In this document: positions 18,494 to 27,294 of the stretch, in pieces
Numbering within the stretch: position 1 is the stretch's first letter
How the letters are laid out: every line of letters begins with the position of its first letter
Assembly (NCBI GenBank): GCA_016765535.1
Contig: JAESPQ010000022.1
Span: 1-63,705, forward strand
DNA length: 63,705 nucleotides
DNA from: Alteromonadaceae bacterium
GTDB taxonomy: Bacteria; Pseudomonadota; Gammaproteobacteria; Enterobacterales; Alteromonadaceae
Direction of reading: 5' to 3'
Program-made: the position numbers and the translations under genes
The notes under the pieces: model-generated
The model's database searches: none
What the model was told of the DNA's origin: nothing
The model's input: the letters and a program-made list of their open reading frames with translations, nothing else

Positions 18494-18814
18494 TTAACGG
18501 TACTTAGGATTGTTTCGTTTGTGACGTGCTTTCGCTTTCGATGCGTCCTTACGACGTTTGGCCGTAGCCATCATGTACTCGCGTTTGTCTAAAGTCTTCT
18601 GACCGACGCCGGACTCCCCAACATACATCGCCTTTCGCTCTTTGGAGATAAGACCGTCACGGAACAGCGCCGCGGCATAGTGCTTAATGCGTTTAGACAT
18701 ATCGCGATGGTTACGGCCGAAGTTTTCTTTTAGTGCATAAAGGATATTCGCGTGACTGCTTCCGGCTTGAATCATGCTTTCGCATACGTTCTTAATGGTG
18801 GGAGAGTTGGACAT
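18494..18814 (-). CDS. hypothetical basic protein
   Basis: 106 aa, strongly basic C-terminus (TAKRRKDASKAKARHKRNNP). The N-terminal half is helical and may be a helix-turn-helix (SSHANILYALKENFGRNHRD). A nucleic-acid-binding role is plausible. It has its own promoter (18847-18874) at the head of the TS-like/kinase group. Confidence 0.6.
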   Translation of the reverse strand: MSNSPTIKNVCESMIQAGSSHANILYALKENFGRNHRDMSKRIKHYAAALFRDGLISKERKAMYVGESGVGQKTLDKREYMMATAKRRKDASKAKARHKRNNPKYR

Positions 18815-18846
18815 TGGTATTACCTCTAATCGTTGGGTTCTACTTA

Positions 18847-18874
18847 ACTATAGTCGGAAATGGCAGGACTGCAA
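18847..18874 (-). promoter_or_regulatory. conserved early promoter
   Basis: -35 TTGCAG (18869-18874), 16 bp, -10 TATAGT (18847-18852) followed by TAAG; AAATAAA lies just upstream. Drives 18494..18814 and the genes below. Confidence 0.7.
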
Positions 18875-18896
18875 ACTTTATTTACAGCCCTGCGGT

Positions 18897-19163
18897 CTAT
18901 GCCTTCTCTGGGTAGCAAGAACATGGCAGCGGTAACGACGCAGGGGCGTTATGGATACCACAGTCGCTAAAGTGTGCGCCTTCCTGCGTGAGGTGTACGT
19001 GTTCCACGGCTATCTCATGCGCTGATATGCCACGCGTGACACTCAGTGTTTCACATAGGCCCACGAGACAGTCATAGTCATCGGGGTTTAAGCTATCAGC
19101 ACCTATGTTTAGCACCCGGGCTAGTACCTGTGCTTCTTCGGTCTTAGTTATATTTAATTTCAT
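18897..19163 (-). CDS. hypothetical protein
   Basis: 88 aa; its ATG overlaps the stop of the helicase gene (ATGA-type junction). Cys and His residues cluster near the C-terminus (HFSDCGIHNAP ... PCSCYPEK). Not recognised. Confidence 0.55.
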   Translation of the reverse strand: MKLNITKTEEAQVLARVLNIGADSLNPDDYDCLVGLCETLSVTRGISAHEIAVEHVHLTQEGAHFSDCGIHNAPASLPLPCSCYPEKA

Positions 19164-20695
19164 CGTTTATTCCTCTTCTTGCGTTTCGCACGTTCTGCGG
19201 TGATTTTTCTCTTCAAGTGCTTGGATAGCAGTCTAAAGAAGTCTTGTTGTTTGCCGTCCTTAATCTGTAGGCTATGGTAGATTACCTCGTCAATGCTCCC
19301 GCGTATCATGAGGAAATGGTTACGCACAGTTTTGGTCGCACCCTGACGCCATAGACGCTTAATGAATTGGTCGAATATCTCCAAGTCATATATGAGACTG
19401 AACCAACAAACGTCGCCGCCTGCACCTTGGAAGTTAAGGCCATGGGCTACCGACGCGGGCTGTGCTAAGAGGACCGGGATTTTCCCCGAGTTCCAATTCT
19501 TCTCGATTGATATTGCTTCACGGTCAGAGGTCTTAGAGTTGAGAATAACTATCTTGCGCTTCTTGGCTTTGAAGTACTTCTCTATCTCGATTAATTCGTG
19601 GTGATACCAGTAGGCAATAAACAGCGGCTTGCCCTGTAGCTCCTCGATTAATTCGTCTAACGCGGCCATCTTCTCCTTGTGTAATTGGAAGTACGGGCGC
19701 TTGCTCGATGACGGGATGGCACCCATATCTTCTACGTCCCAATCTTCGTACAGATTACCGTTACAGATTTGGTGTAGCTTCTGCGCTACCGACGCCGCTG
19801 TAGGGGGGTAAACGTCTTTGCCCTTGATGGTGACAAAGTGCTCCTTCCGTAGGGTGTCATAAATCTTCTGGGCCTTCTTGGGCAGGTCTATCATTATCTT
19901 GTTTTCTATCAGCGGCGGAAGCTTTAAATTGTCCTCGGCAGATAGTCGGATAATGAATGGCGCAATCTTCCTATTGATACGCTTCTCCGCGCCCACTTGT
20001 AACTCGAATTGCTTAAACTGCGGGTTCCCGTATTGGCGGAAATACTCGTAGCGGAAGTGTCCTATCTTCGTACCCAGCGAGCGGCCTTCATCCACAATTT
20101 GCATTTGACCGAACAACTGCATATAGCCGTTAGGTATTGGCGTTCCTGTTAGGATGTAGCGACGGGCGAACCGGGGCACAATTTTCTTCATCATCTTGAA
20201 GCGGGCAGACTCGTGGTTCTTGAACATCGTGGATTCGTCCACCGTCAGCATATCGAACGGCCATGAGGTCGTGCGCTTGCCCTTCAACTGTTCCATGAGC
20301 CACGGTAAGCCTGCGGGATTAATAACGTGTATGTCGGCGTCTAGGTTCCCCCAAAGGTCCTTATTGTCACCGTGCATAACATTTACTTTCATGTGTTCAA
20401 AGTTAGACCATTTCTTTGTCTCCAAAGGCCACACAAGATGACAGACTCGAATGGGGGCGATGACTAGCATACCCCGCACCTTGTCGTGCATCTTGAGCAT
20501 CTTATAGAGCTGTAGAATAATGGTGGTCTTGCCTAGCCCCGGGTCGAGGAAGAAGCCGATAAACTTCTGCATGAACCCCCGGGAAATACACATACGTTGG
20601 TAGCTGTGACCTTTCCACCGCGGCTTAGGCTTTGCGATGCGCCTTGATTTCCGCTTTGAAAGTGCTAATCGCTTCTGCTTTATTGTCGATAACAT
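19160..20695 (-). CDS. SNF2-family DNA helicase/ATPase
   Basis: 511 aa. Q-motif region KGHSYQRM, Walker A DPGLGKT (51-57), motif II DEST (153-156, in place of DEAH), motif III LTGTPIPNGYMQLFGQM, and C-terminal RecA-like domain with VLLAQPASVAHGLNFQGAG and an Arg-finger-like QFIKRLWRQGATKTV. Short SNF2 ATPases of this kind form a conserved module with VRR-NUC, family A polymerase, DUF2815 and DUF2800 genes in many phages; they are thought to remodel or unwind DNA during replication. The only usual start codon before the Q-motif is the ATG at 20695, which forces a 71-bp overlap with the VRR-NUC gene. Confidence 0.88.
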   Translation of the reverse strand: MLSTIKQKRLALSKRKSRRIAKPKPRWKGHSYQRMCISRGFMQKFIGFFLDPGLGKTTIILQLYKMLKMHDKVRGMLVIAPIRVCHLVWPLETKKWSNFEHMKVNVMHGDNKDLWGNLDADIHVINPAGLPWLMEQLKGKRTTSWPFDMLTVDESTMFKNHESARFKMMKKIVPRFARRYILTGTPIPNGYMQLFGQMQIVDEGRSLGTKIGHFRYEYFRQYGNPQFKQFELQVGAEKRINRKIAPFIIRLSAEDNLKLPPLIENKIMIDLPKKAQKIYDTLRKEHFVTIKGKDVYPPTAASVAQKLHQICNGNLYEDWDVEDMGAIPSSSKRPYFQLHKEKMAALDELIEELQGKPLFIAYWYHHELIEIEKYFKAKKRKIVILNSKTSDREAISIEKNWNSGKIPVLLAQPASVAHGLNFQGAGGDVCWFSLIYDLEIFDQFIKRLWRQGATKTVRNHFLMIRGSIDEVIYHSLQIKDGKQQDFFRLLSKHLKRKITAERAKRKKRNKR

Positions 20696-20927
20696 AGACG
20701 TTAAACCCCAGTTTCCTTAACTTGCGATGCCAGTATAATTGGTGCGGCTTTGCTTTCTCCCCGAGGCGTTTCAGCTCCACGAAAAAGATTAGTCCGCCCC
20801 GGCCTATTACGGTCCTGTCCGGGAAGCCTGACCGGGAGAGCGCCACGAGCTTAATTGATAGTAACTTAAGTTTCGCAGCCTCCCGGTTGAAGGTTTTCTC
20901 TAAGGACGATTCCAGTGCTTTAACCAT
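20625..20927 (-). CDS. VRR-NUC domain nuclease
   Basis: 100 aa, the usual size for stand-alone phage VRR-NUC proteins. PD-(D/E)XK core visible: E6 (N-terminal helix), GFPDRTVIG with Asp, IFFVELKR with the ExK pair, and QLYWHRKLRKLGFNVYVIDN. Structure-specific nucleases of this family act with the adjacent SNF2 helicase. Its stop lies 71 bp inside that gene. Confidence 0.88.
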   Translation of the reverse strand: MVKALESSLEKTFNREAAKLKLLSIKLVALSRSGFPDRTVIGRGGLIFFVELKRLGEKAKPHQLYWHRKLRKLGFNVYVIDNKAEAISTFKAEIKAHRKA

Positions 20928-21283
20928 TAATAACGCTTGCCGCCATCTTTTGCGCGGTTCTCTGGTTTGTGGTCCAGACGGGCAGCGTTGAATACCATTT
21001 TTTCATCTAGCGCACCACCTAAGTCGAGGCCCATTGCCCCCGCTAAATCGAAGATGCGGATTACTGCGTCAGCCAATTCAACTTCAACCATTTTACGGTG
21101 CGGTAGTTTATCATCCATACAGTCCTTGCGGTCCCCTTCCATCGCTTCGGATACTTCCGAGTGGATTAAGCCCAGCTTCGCAGGGATAACGAATGGTGCG
21201 AAGACGTCAACGTTAGTCCACCACCCCGCCTTTACTTGGGCGTTATGACAGATTTGGACACATGCGTTTATTGAATTTTTCAT
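20927..21283 (-). CDS. MazG-like / all-alpha NTP pyrophosphatase
   Basis: 118 aa. Helical, with the metal-binding pattern LIHSEVSEAMEGDRK (ExxE) and VEVELADAVIRIFDLAG (ExxD) typical of MazG/dUTPase-like pyrophosphatases. It would hydrolyse a (d)NTP, for example to keep nucleotide pools or alarmones low. Start overlaps the VRR-NUC region by one base (ATG/TAA). Confidence 0.75.
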   Translation of the reverse strand: MKNSINACVQICHNAQVKAGWWTNVDVFAPFVIPAKLGLIHSEVSEAMEGDRKDCMDDKLPHRKMVEVELADAVIRIFDLAGAMGLDLGGALDEKMVFNAARLDHKPENRAKDGGKRY

Positions 21284-21300
21284 AGTTCTTGTTACCTTTT

Positions 21301-21768
21301 TTATAAATCGGTGCCATTGCGTAGGTAGTTCAGTACTCGTACTTCAAGTGCTAACTGCCCTGCATGGTTGGTAGATGCCCACAGCTTACGGAGTGGGCGC
21401 AATGTTTCGAGTACACAGGTCTTGTCGTTCTTCGCTTTCTTAACCTGACTAGCCGCGGTGAGCTGTGTCTCTGCCGCTTCGTGTTCTAGCCGGATAACGG
21501 TGCAAGCCTCTTCACCTACTAGGGTCCCAGTGAACTTCGCGGTTTGGTCCCGTACAGACATAATGCCGCCACCTTCATCGAGGGCAATATCCATGGTATA
21601 GACGCCTGTAGGGAACACTTTTTTCATGTGGGCAAAGTAGGCAGGGTCGCCATAAGGTTCCCCTTGTATATCCAGTAGGCGGATAGCCGTTAATCGTTTG
21701 GACCCTAGCCCAACGCGGGTGCCTAGGCATAGTACGCTTACTGGTTGAAAGTCTTTTTTATCGCTCAT
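21301..21768 (-). CDS. hypothetical protein
   Basis: 155 aa, beta-rich N-terminal half and helical C-terminal half (QVKKAKNDKTCVLETLRPL). Sits between polymerase and the MazG-like gene. A possible -10 (TATACT, complement of 21800-21805) is just upstream. Not recognised. Confidence 0.6.
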   Translation of the reverse strand: MSDKKDFQPVSVLCLGTRVGLGSKRLTAIRLLDIQGEPYGDPAYFAHMKKVFPTGVYTMDIALDEGGGIMSVRDQTAKFTGTLVGEEACTVIRLEHEAAETQLTAASQVKKAKNDKTCVLETLRPLRKLWASTNHAGQLALEVRVLNYLRNGTDL

Positions 21769-21799
21769 GTTCCCGGCCTTCTTCGCTGAATGAAATTTA

Positions 21800-21828
21800 A
21801 GTATAGACTACTATTTACGATACCGCTT
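21800..21828 (-). promoter_or_regulatory. possible weak promoter
   Basis: -10 TATACT (complement of 21800-21805) followed by TAAAT, like the other early promoters, but no good -35 at 16-17 bp; it overlaps the 3' end of the polymerase gene. Confidence 0.35.
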
Positions 21829-23808
21829 GCCCTCCCAACCTTCGGCCTCAATTGGACAACCTTTAGCCCACTTCGGAGAGACACACATTAGGTCTTCATA
21901 TTCCTTAACAGACCCCTCGCCTATCTTGGCTAGACTGACCCCTTCATCGTGTACAGTGAACAGGGTTTTATACACACCGCTAGCTTCACAGTTCATAAGC
22001 CCTACGGCCATGTAGTCACGGGCTGCGGCTTGTGTGAAGTTCTCCGTCAGTTTCCCGCCCCAAGTGTCCAGCTCACGCCACTTATTTGTATATGAGCAAT
22101 GACCATCATAGAAGAGTTTCGGCTGTGGCCCGAATCGTGTCTTAACTGTACGCACACGGGCGAATGGATAGCATAGCTCTCTACCACTAGGCAGACGGCA
22201 ATATAAGTGCTTACCGCGCTTCTGGTACGATATTTTCTTGTAGGTGAATCGCTTCATGGGAACAAGCACAGCCCTGATAGCCGCTTTCTCTACTTTCTCC
22301 CACAGGATAGGCACCATTTTGTAACGTTCTTTGTAGCCTTCAATCGCCTTCTTGCCCAGCGCCGGACTAACTACAATCCCGCCTTGGTCCCAACACGAGG
22401 TAACGAACTTACGTGGGCCCATGCCGAAGCCAGCCCCGAGGACGGTAGATTTACCGATGTCACGTTCGAAAGAACCTTTTTTAATCATCTCCTTCTTAAC
22501 ACCATAAATCTGTGCGGCCATACCTTCGTACACTTTACCGTCGCCGCCAAAATCTTCCAGCCCTACAGGGTCATCGGCTAACCAGAAAATGAACCGCGCT
22601 TCAATTTGAGAGTAATCGGCAGATACGAATTTATACCCCTTGGGGGCACAGATAGCGCCACGTAAACACCCAGCCAATACTTCCATTGGGTCGCCGTACT
22701 TCTTAAGCAATTTTAGCTTACGCTTCTTAACGACTTTGATTACTTCTTCCCAATCCAAATGGTACACAGTCTTGCCCGGTTTAGGGAAGTTTTGAATCTG
22801 TACACCACGCCCACCCCATCGTCCTGTGCGAGCAATGTGATACTTGAGGAAGCCATGTAGCCAGCCATTGTTATCAACGCCATCGGCCATGCGTACATAC
22901 TTAGCCGTTGAAGCCTTCGCGGCCTGTGTGCGTAGCTGTAGAATGGTCCGGCATTTCTTAGGGATGGTCTTCATTGAATCGCCTAGCCACTCCGCGATAA
23001 CATCCTTCTGCATGTTCGGTATGTCACAGCCATTAGCGTTTAGCCAATCCTTCACCTTAGCGGTTTGCGTTAGGAACTCGAAGCCACAGTCGGGCCCTGC
23101 GAGGCGTTTAGCTTTCTTGTTGGCGTATACTTGGAATTGGCCTACCAACTCAAGCGCCGCGCTCACGAGGTCACGGTCAATCGGCAGCCCTAAAACGTTC
23201 ATCCGCTCGGTCATGAGAAAAACTTCGTGCTCGAAGGGTGATAGCAGTTCGGACTTGTCCGCGATAGCCATTTGTGTCGCCACATCGTCATCACAATAGT
23301 CGATAAACTTCTGGAACTTCTCGGGGTGGTCATGTGGACAGCGGAAGCCTTTGCCGTTCGCTTGGGGTTTACTAAACCAGTTAATTAAGATCATACCGCC
23401 CGGGTCTTTAGTTACCTTGGCTTTAATCGCCGCTCCGGCTTTCTCTAACGACGCGGGAAACGCCATAGCGCATGACATAGCCATGGTGTCATAAAACTGT
23501 TCTACGGGCACCTCGGGCCACCCAAATTGACGGGTCGCAACTAAGTTGGTCATCCAGTACTCGAACTCGCTATTGTGAGCACGGATAATCCACCCACACT
23601 TGATTAGCGCGAGTAGTACGTGGGGTGCTGATGCTTTGCTGGTAAAAGGATTCCAGTTATAAACGGTGCGGCCATTGTACGAGAAGCTAACCATCATTAT
23701 CTCAGTGCTCGGATGCTCTGCGTATTTCATGGCACCGACCTTCGTGATGTCCGCTTCTGACCTCGCCTCGTAATCTATATCTAGGAAATGTTTGGGTGTT
23801 TCTATCAT
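21811..23808 (-). CDS. DNA polymerase, family A, with 3'-5' exonuclease domain
   Basis: 665 aa. Exonuclease motif FLDIDYEARS (residues 8-17) and later Exo elements (AHNSEFEYW, YCDDDVATQ). Polymerase: TGRWGGRGVQIQN (328-340), motif A DYSQIEAR (398-405), motif B RDIGKSTVLGAGFGMG (449-464), motif C TVHDEG near the C-terminus. This is the replicative polymerase of the phage, of the short Pol I type found with VRR-NUC, SNF2 and DUF2815 neighbours. A strong hairpin terminator lies 23 bp before its start, so expression depends on read-through or on a promoter I did not find. Confidence 0.96.
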   Translation of the reverse strand: MIETPKHFLDIDYEARSEADITKVGAMKYAEHPSTEIMMVSFSYNGRTVYNWNPFTSKASAPHVLLALIKCGWIIRAHNSEFEYWMTNLVATRQFGWPEVPVEQFYDTMAMSCAMAFPASLEKAGAAIKAKVTKDPGGMILINWFSKPQANGKGFRCPHDHPEKFQKFIDYCDDDVATQMAIADKSELLSPFEHEVFLMTERMNVLGLPIDRDLVSAALELVGQFQVYANKKAKRLAGPDCGFEFLTQTAKVKDWLNANGCDIPNMQKDVIAEWLGDSMKTIPKKCRTILQLRTQAAKASTAKYVRMADGVDNNGWLHGFLKYHIARTGRWGGRGVQIQNFPKPGKTVYHLDWEEVIKVVKKRKLKLLKKYGDPMEVLAGCLRGAICAPKGYKFVSADYSQIEARFIFWLADDPVGLEDFGGDGKVYEGMAAQIYGVKKEMIKKGSFERDIGKSTVLGAGFGMGPRKFVTSCWDQGGIVVSPALGKKAIEGYKERYKMVPILWEKVEKAAIRAVLVPMKRFTYKKISYQKRGKHLYCRLPSGRELCYPFARVRTVKTRFGPQPKLFYDGHCSYTNKWRELDTWGGKLTENFTQAAARDYMAVGLMNCEASGVYKTLFTVHDEGVSLAKIGEGSVKEYEDLMCVSPKWAKGCPIEAEGWEGKRYRK

Positions 23809-23830
23809 AAGATTCTCACGATATTTAGTG

Positions 23831-23857
23831 AAAAAAAAAGCACCCCATGTGGAGTGC
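23831..23857 (-). terminator. terminator/attenuator between SSB and polymerase genes
   Basis: Minus strand: GCACTCC-ACAT-GGGGTGC (23840-23857) followed by nine U (23831-23839). Strong by structure, yet inside an operon. Confidence 0.85.
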
Positions 23858-23879
23858 TTGGGTTCAGCTTACTTGAGTG

Positions 23880-24647
23880 TTAGCCGATTAGTTTGTTTAA
23901 CGCTTTCGCTACGTCATCGTACTCGTCTTCGTCGAGTTCTTTGATTGCTTCAACATCGAATTTGGCTAAAACTTTCTTAGCTTTTTTCTTGCTTGTTTCC
24001 GCTACCGCTTCTTTGTAAAGCGACTGTAACTCTTTTTTCGTGATGCCGTCATCATCATCGTCATCATCGTCATCATCATCGCTATCTGTAGCATAGTCAC
24101 CGAAGTCACTTTCCGCAGAGGCCGAACCATCAAGACGTTCACCCGTTTTCTGGAACATAAGGTTATTCAATTCAGCACGAACACCTTTAGATTCATTGTC
24201 GAAGCCTTTCATCGTAACGGAGAACAGGAAGTAGTTACCTGACACCATCATTTCTTCGAGTTCTTCGGGGTCAATCACACGTTGGCCGGACTTGTCCACG
24301 AGCTGTGGAACTTTATAACATGAGGTTGATAACATCCACATGCCTTTAGCTTCTTCGCCTACAGTGTAATCTTCGTCTTCAAACATTTCAGTACCACAAC
24401 GAAGTGGGCTTAAATATTTGCCGCCTAACTTGAACTTGTCACCGAACTTTTTCTTGCCCGCAGCAAGGATGGCATCGTTAACTTTCTTGGTCATCTTTTT
24501 ATCTGACTTCGGAAAGAGAATTGCACATTTACCTTTTGCTGAACCTTCGCCGTCTTCTGGTTCTTTTAGAACACGACAGAACATGAATGTAGAACGACCG
24601 GGGTTTTTGTTAGTACCGACGATTACTTTAGCGTTATTTTGAGCCAT
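23880..24647 (-). CDS. ssDNA-binding protein, DUF2815 family
   Basis: 255 aa. OB-fold-type core (residues 1-165; GRSTFMFCRVLKEPEDGEGS, LRCGTEMFEDEDYTVGEEAKG) typical of DUF2815, the SSB of the polymerase/DUF2800 module. It continues into an acidic linker with 11 consecutive Asp and a 55-residue helical domain (ITKKELQSLYKEAVAETSKK ... DEDEYDDVAKALNKLIG). That same domain appears twice in the poly-Asp protein at 27344..28126. Acidic C-termini in SSBs recruit partners. Followed by a terminator. Confidence 0.8.
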   Translation of the reverse strand: MAQNNAKVIVGTNKNPGRSTFMFCRVLKEPEDGEGSAKGKCAILFPKSDKKMTKKVNDAILAAGKKKFGDKFKLGGKYLSPLRCGTEMFEDEDYTVGEEAKGMWMLSTSCYKVPQLVDKSGQRVIDPEELEEMMVSGNYFLFSVTMKGFDNESKGVRAELNNLMFQKTGERLDGSASAESDFGDYATDSDDDDDDDDDDDGITKKELQSLYKEAVAETSKKKAKKVLAKFDVEAIKELDEDEYDDVAKALNKLIG

Positions 24648-24761
24648 AATTTTCTATTACCTTTTATCTATTGAGTTGTAGTCTAGGAGACTGTTAGTTC
24701 TTAAAGGCTTTGGGGGCGTTTACTTCCCGGGTGATGCCTGACCCTCTTGCTTACCCAACTA

Positions 24762-24789
24762 ACTATAGACTAGTTAGCGGGTATTGCAA
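24762..24789 (-). promoter_or_regulatory. conserved early promoter
   Basis: -35 TTGCAA (24784-24789), 16 bp, -10 TATAGT (24762-24767) followed by TAG. It lies at the 3' end of the DUF2800 gene region and drives the SSB gene. Confidence 0.7.
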
Positions 24790-24792
24790 TTT

Positions 24793-26040
24793 TTATTTTT
24801 CGATGAATTCCGCGAACTCGTCAGCGGCAGTGTCACAGCGGTACATAACGTAGCCATTCTGTGTGCGTGTGGTGGCCTGCTTCATGAATTTGGCTACTTC
24901 GTCCTTGTTCCAGCCTTTAAGCGCGTTAACGTACGCCTCAAGCTCTGTAACCGTCATGATGCGTTCTTCCTTGGCGATGGTTACTTCTTCCGGGCCGATG
25001 CCTTTCTTCTGTAGCAGTGGGGTGATTACCGCCATGGAAACAAGCTTGCGATTGCCCCACTTAGGCGTAACAGTCCAGCCATCAAGAGCCCCGCGGTCTT
25101 CTGCCATGAGCCCTAAAGCATGTGCCTTGGCGTCTTGGTAGAACTTAATTACGCGGTCCCCGTCATCTACGATATGTTGTAGCTGTTCCCGTGACAATTG
25201 GTGCATCTCAGGTAGCGTGTTAATCGTAGTCGTTGGGATGATGTTAGCCATAACCTTACTGAGCATTTTAGGCTTGTTCTTTAAGTACGCTTCGCAATGC
25301 GGTTTAGCCTCACACCAAAAGCATTGGTCCTTGCCCGGGACTAGTTTGCCCTTCTTCGACACAACCTTTTTAAGTGCAGGTACAAGCGTTTTTTGTTCCC
25401 ACTTCAACAGGGCTTTAACCGAGACAGTTTGCGAACGGATTGCGCCGTCTACATGGTTGTCGTTTGGCTGGACCACCGTGACTTTAATCTTCTTGAACTT
25501 ATACTTTTTATGGAAGCGGTAGAACGCCCCGAGAGCATAGATTCTAAGCTGTGAGTTATCGTTCACATCAACGGACATACGGCCATTTTTGTAATCAATA
25601 ATGTGGAGGGTTCCGCCAAATTCAATAATAGTTATATCGGCAGTCCCGCCCATTGGAGCGTTATAGATTTTGGTCAGGTCGTACTTGCGTTCGGGGAACA
25701 TCTTGACCTTCTTCCCGTTGGCCTTTTTCTTGGTGCGCTTGTACTCTTCCTTCACGTACTTGATACAGATTCGGGCACAGGCTAATTCATGCTTAGAGAT
25801 AAGCACTTCGTCCTTCATGCCGTCCTCTAGAATCATATCACCGAGGAACGATTTTAGTTTACGTTTTTTAAGCAGTACTTGCTCGACCACGAAGTGAACC
25901 GCGGTGCCGAGTTGTGATGCTGCGTTATACGTTCGCTGGGGTATCATCTTGGAGGCTTTCAAGTGCTCAATCAGTTCAACAGAACCGAAACACTTTAGCC
26001 AACGCGACGAGCCCGATGCAGATATTCGATGGTGCCCCAT
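24793..26040 (-). CDS. DUF2800 PD-(D/E)XK (RecB/Cas4-like) nuclease
   Basis: 415 aa. Begins MGHHRISASGSSRWLKCFGS, with GTAVHFVVEQVL, nuclease core ITIIEFGGTLHIIDYKNGRM (D..EYK-type DYK) and QLRIYALGAF. Four-cysteine element CFWCEAKPHCEAY plus the early Cys17 could hold an Fe-S cluster as in Cas4/AddB-type nucleases. DUF2800 is a constant partner of the DUF2815 SSB and family A polymerase in phages, presumably in recombination-dependent replication. Confidence 0.85.
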   Translation of the reverse strand: MGHHRISASGSSRWLKCFGSVELIEHLKASKMIPQRTYNAASQLGTAVHFVVEQVLLKKRKLKSFLGDMILEDGMKDEVLISKHELACARICIKYVKEEYKRTKKKANGKKVKMFPERKYDLTKIYNAPMGGTADITIIEFGGTLHIIDYKNGRMSVDVNDNSQLRIYALGAFYRFHKKYKFKKIKVTVVQPNDNHVDGAIRSQTVSVKALLKWEQKTLVPALKKVVSKKGKLVPGKDQCFWCEAKPHCEAYLKNKPKMLSKVMANIIPTTTINTLPEMHQLSREQLQHIVDDGDRVIKFYQDAKAHALGLMAEDRGALDGWTVTPKWGNRKLVSMAVITPLLQKKGIGPEEVTIAKEERIMTVTELEAYVNALKGWNKDEVAKFMKQATTRTQNGYVMYRCDTAADEFAEFIEK

Positions 26041-26041
26041 G

Positions 26042-26353
26042 CTATTTAGCTCCTTTACATTGCGCTCGTGCTTCTTTAGTCACGAACATTGGTTCGCCGC
26101 AGTGTACACAGAACTGACGCCCCGGGTATCGCAACTCGTGGCCTGTGTCGCGGTTCAATATCTGCTCTTTGGCGTCCCAGAAGTGGGAATTGACTCTATT
26201 CGACTTCAACGCAGGGTCTACGTCACGCGCACCCTCATGGTAGCCAAAGTATAGGAAGTCGTAGCCCAAGGTCGCTGCGTACGTTTCAGCGGCTTTTAGC
26301 GATACACATTGCTCTATACCGCGTAGGTCAATACTGTTCGGTGCTTGTTCCAT
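26042..26353 (-). CDS. hypothetical protein with zinc-ribbon-like end
   Basis: 103 aa. FCVHCGEPMF near the C-terminus plus a later Cys suggests a zinc site. The first residues (MEQAPNSID) match the start of the 167-aa protein at 26772..27275 (MKQTPNSID). Ends 1 bp before the DUF2800 gene. Not recognised. Confidence 0.55.
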   Translation of the reverse strand: MEQAPNSIDLRGIEQCVSLKAAETYAATLGYDFLYFGYHEGARDVDPALKSNRVNSHFWDAKEQILNRDTGHELRYPGRQFCVHCGEPMFVTKEARAQCKGAK

Positions 26354-26355
26354 AG

Positions 26356-26514
26356 TTATACACTCTTTACGTTGTGAAATGCGTAGCTACTTGAGTAGCC
26401 CTTTGCTGCGACGAATACCCGGACGTCAAAAGGGTCCCCGGGTTTGGCCCTCTCCACGTAGCCAACTTCGCCATGTACTAAGACCATTTGGCCCGGGATG
26501 AATACCATTAGCAT
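26356..26514 (-). CDS. small SH3-like hypothetical protein
   Basis: 52 aa, shorter than usual ORF cut-offs. Its ATG directly follows the TAA of the upstream gene, with GGAG just before it, so translation is probably coupled. Sequence FIPGQMVLVHGEVGYVERAK has the pattern of a small beta-barrel (KOW/SH3-like). Fills an otherwise empty 160-bp gap. Confidence 0.6.
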   Translation of the reverse strand: MLMVFIPGQMVLVHGEVGYVERAKPGDPFDVRVFVAAKGYSSSYAFHNVKSV

Positions 26515-26676
26515 TTACTCCGGGTAGTCTGCAACCATGAATGAGTTTTCTGCGAGTACTGCTTCGAGGTTCGCGATGTTAACAACTGCATACGGTTCGT
26601 GCTTTTCCGTACTCTTCGCCATGTGCTGTAGGACGAACGCGCAGTCATCGTATTGTTGTTGTGTTGGTTGTGCCAT
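26515..26676 (-). CDS. hypothetical protein
   Basis: 53 aa from ATG at 26676 (MAQPTQQQYDDCAF), which has AGGGGC upstream; a longer ORF to 26736 lacks an RBS. Helical. Not recognised. Confidence 0.5.
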   Translation of the reverse strand: MAQPTQQQYDDCAFVLQHMAKSTEKHEPYAVVNIANLEAVLAENSFMVADYPE

Positions 26677-26686
26677 GTGCTGCCCC

Positions 26687-26803
26687 TTATAGGTCGCGGA
26701 AGTCGTCGTCGTTAGGATGTACAGGGAAGTCTTCATTGGCCCCGTAGTAGTTTTGGAATTCGTCGTCGCAATTAGTGACGTGCTTGATGGCGCGTAAGTT
26801 CAT
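26687..26803 (-). CDS. very small hypothetical protein
   Basis: 38 aa (MNLRAIKHVTNCDDEFQNYY…), acidic C-terminal half. GGAG 9 bp before its ATG; it overlaps the end of the upstream gene by 32 bp. Coding status is a judgement from RBS and packing. Confidence 0.4.
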   Translation of the reverse strand: MNLRAIKHVTNCDDEFQNYYGANEDFPVHPNDDDFRDL

Positions 26804-27275
26804 ACGGGTGTACTCCATACTTGACCGCAGGGCCCTTGACAGGGTCGTGGACACACACTGTTAGGATTACGAAGCCTTCATCACTAAGCGCGTAGCCATA
26901 CAGTTGCACAGGGCTTGAGTCACCTGCTAAGTGGTACGTGTGCTTAGGTGGGTATTGGTCCACTACATCTTTAACCATTTGTTCTAGCCCTGCATACCAA
27001 AGGTCGTAGTCTTCTTCATTGGCTAACTGGATGTCGGACAAGTCCACTTCTTCGCCATTGGCACGATAGATGGCCTTAACGATGTATTGGAGTTCGTCGC
27101 CGTCCATTTCGTAGGACTCGACAATTTTAACACAGGCGGGGCCTAGACCTGCTAACATCAATTTGCTACAGAATTCTTCACGGGCAATGCTAATCTGTTC
27201 GGCCATTTGTTTCTTAAGGCCCTCGACTATCGCTTGGTTCATTTCAGCATCAATGGAATTTGGGGTCTGTTTCAT
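26772..27275 (-). CDS. hypothetical protein
   Basis: 167 aa, helical and acidic (IQLANEEDYDLWYAGLEQMV). N-terminus MKQTPNSID resembles the product of 26042..26353. Downstream of the terminator that follows the poly-Asp gene. Not recognised. Confidence 0.6.
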   Translation of the reverse strand: MKQTPNSIDAEMNQAIVEGLKKQMAEQISIAREEFCSKLMLAGLGPACVKIVESYEMDGDELQYIVKAIYRANGEEVDLSDIQLANEEDYDLWYAGLEQMVKDVVDQYPPKHTYHLAGDSSPVQLYGYALSDEGFVILTVCVHDPVKGPAVKYGVHPYELTRHQARH

Positions 27276-27294
27276 AATAGGGTACTCTAGGATT

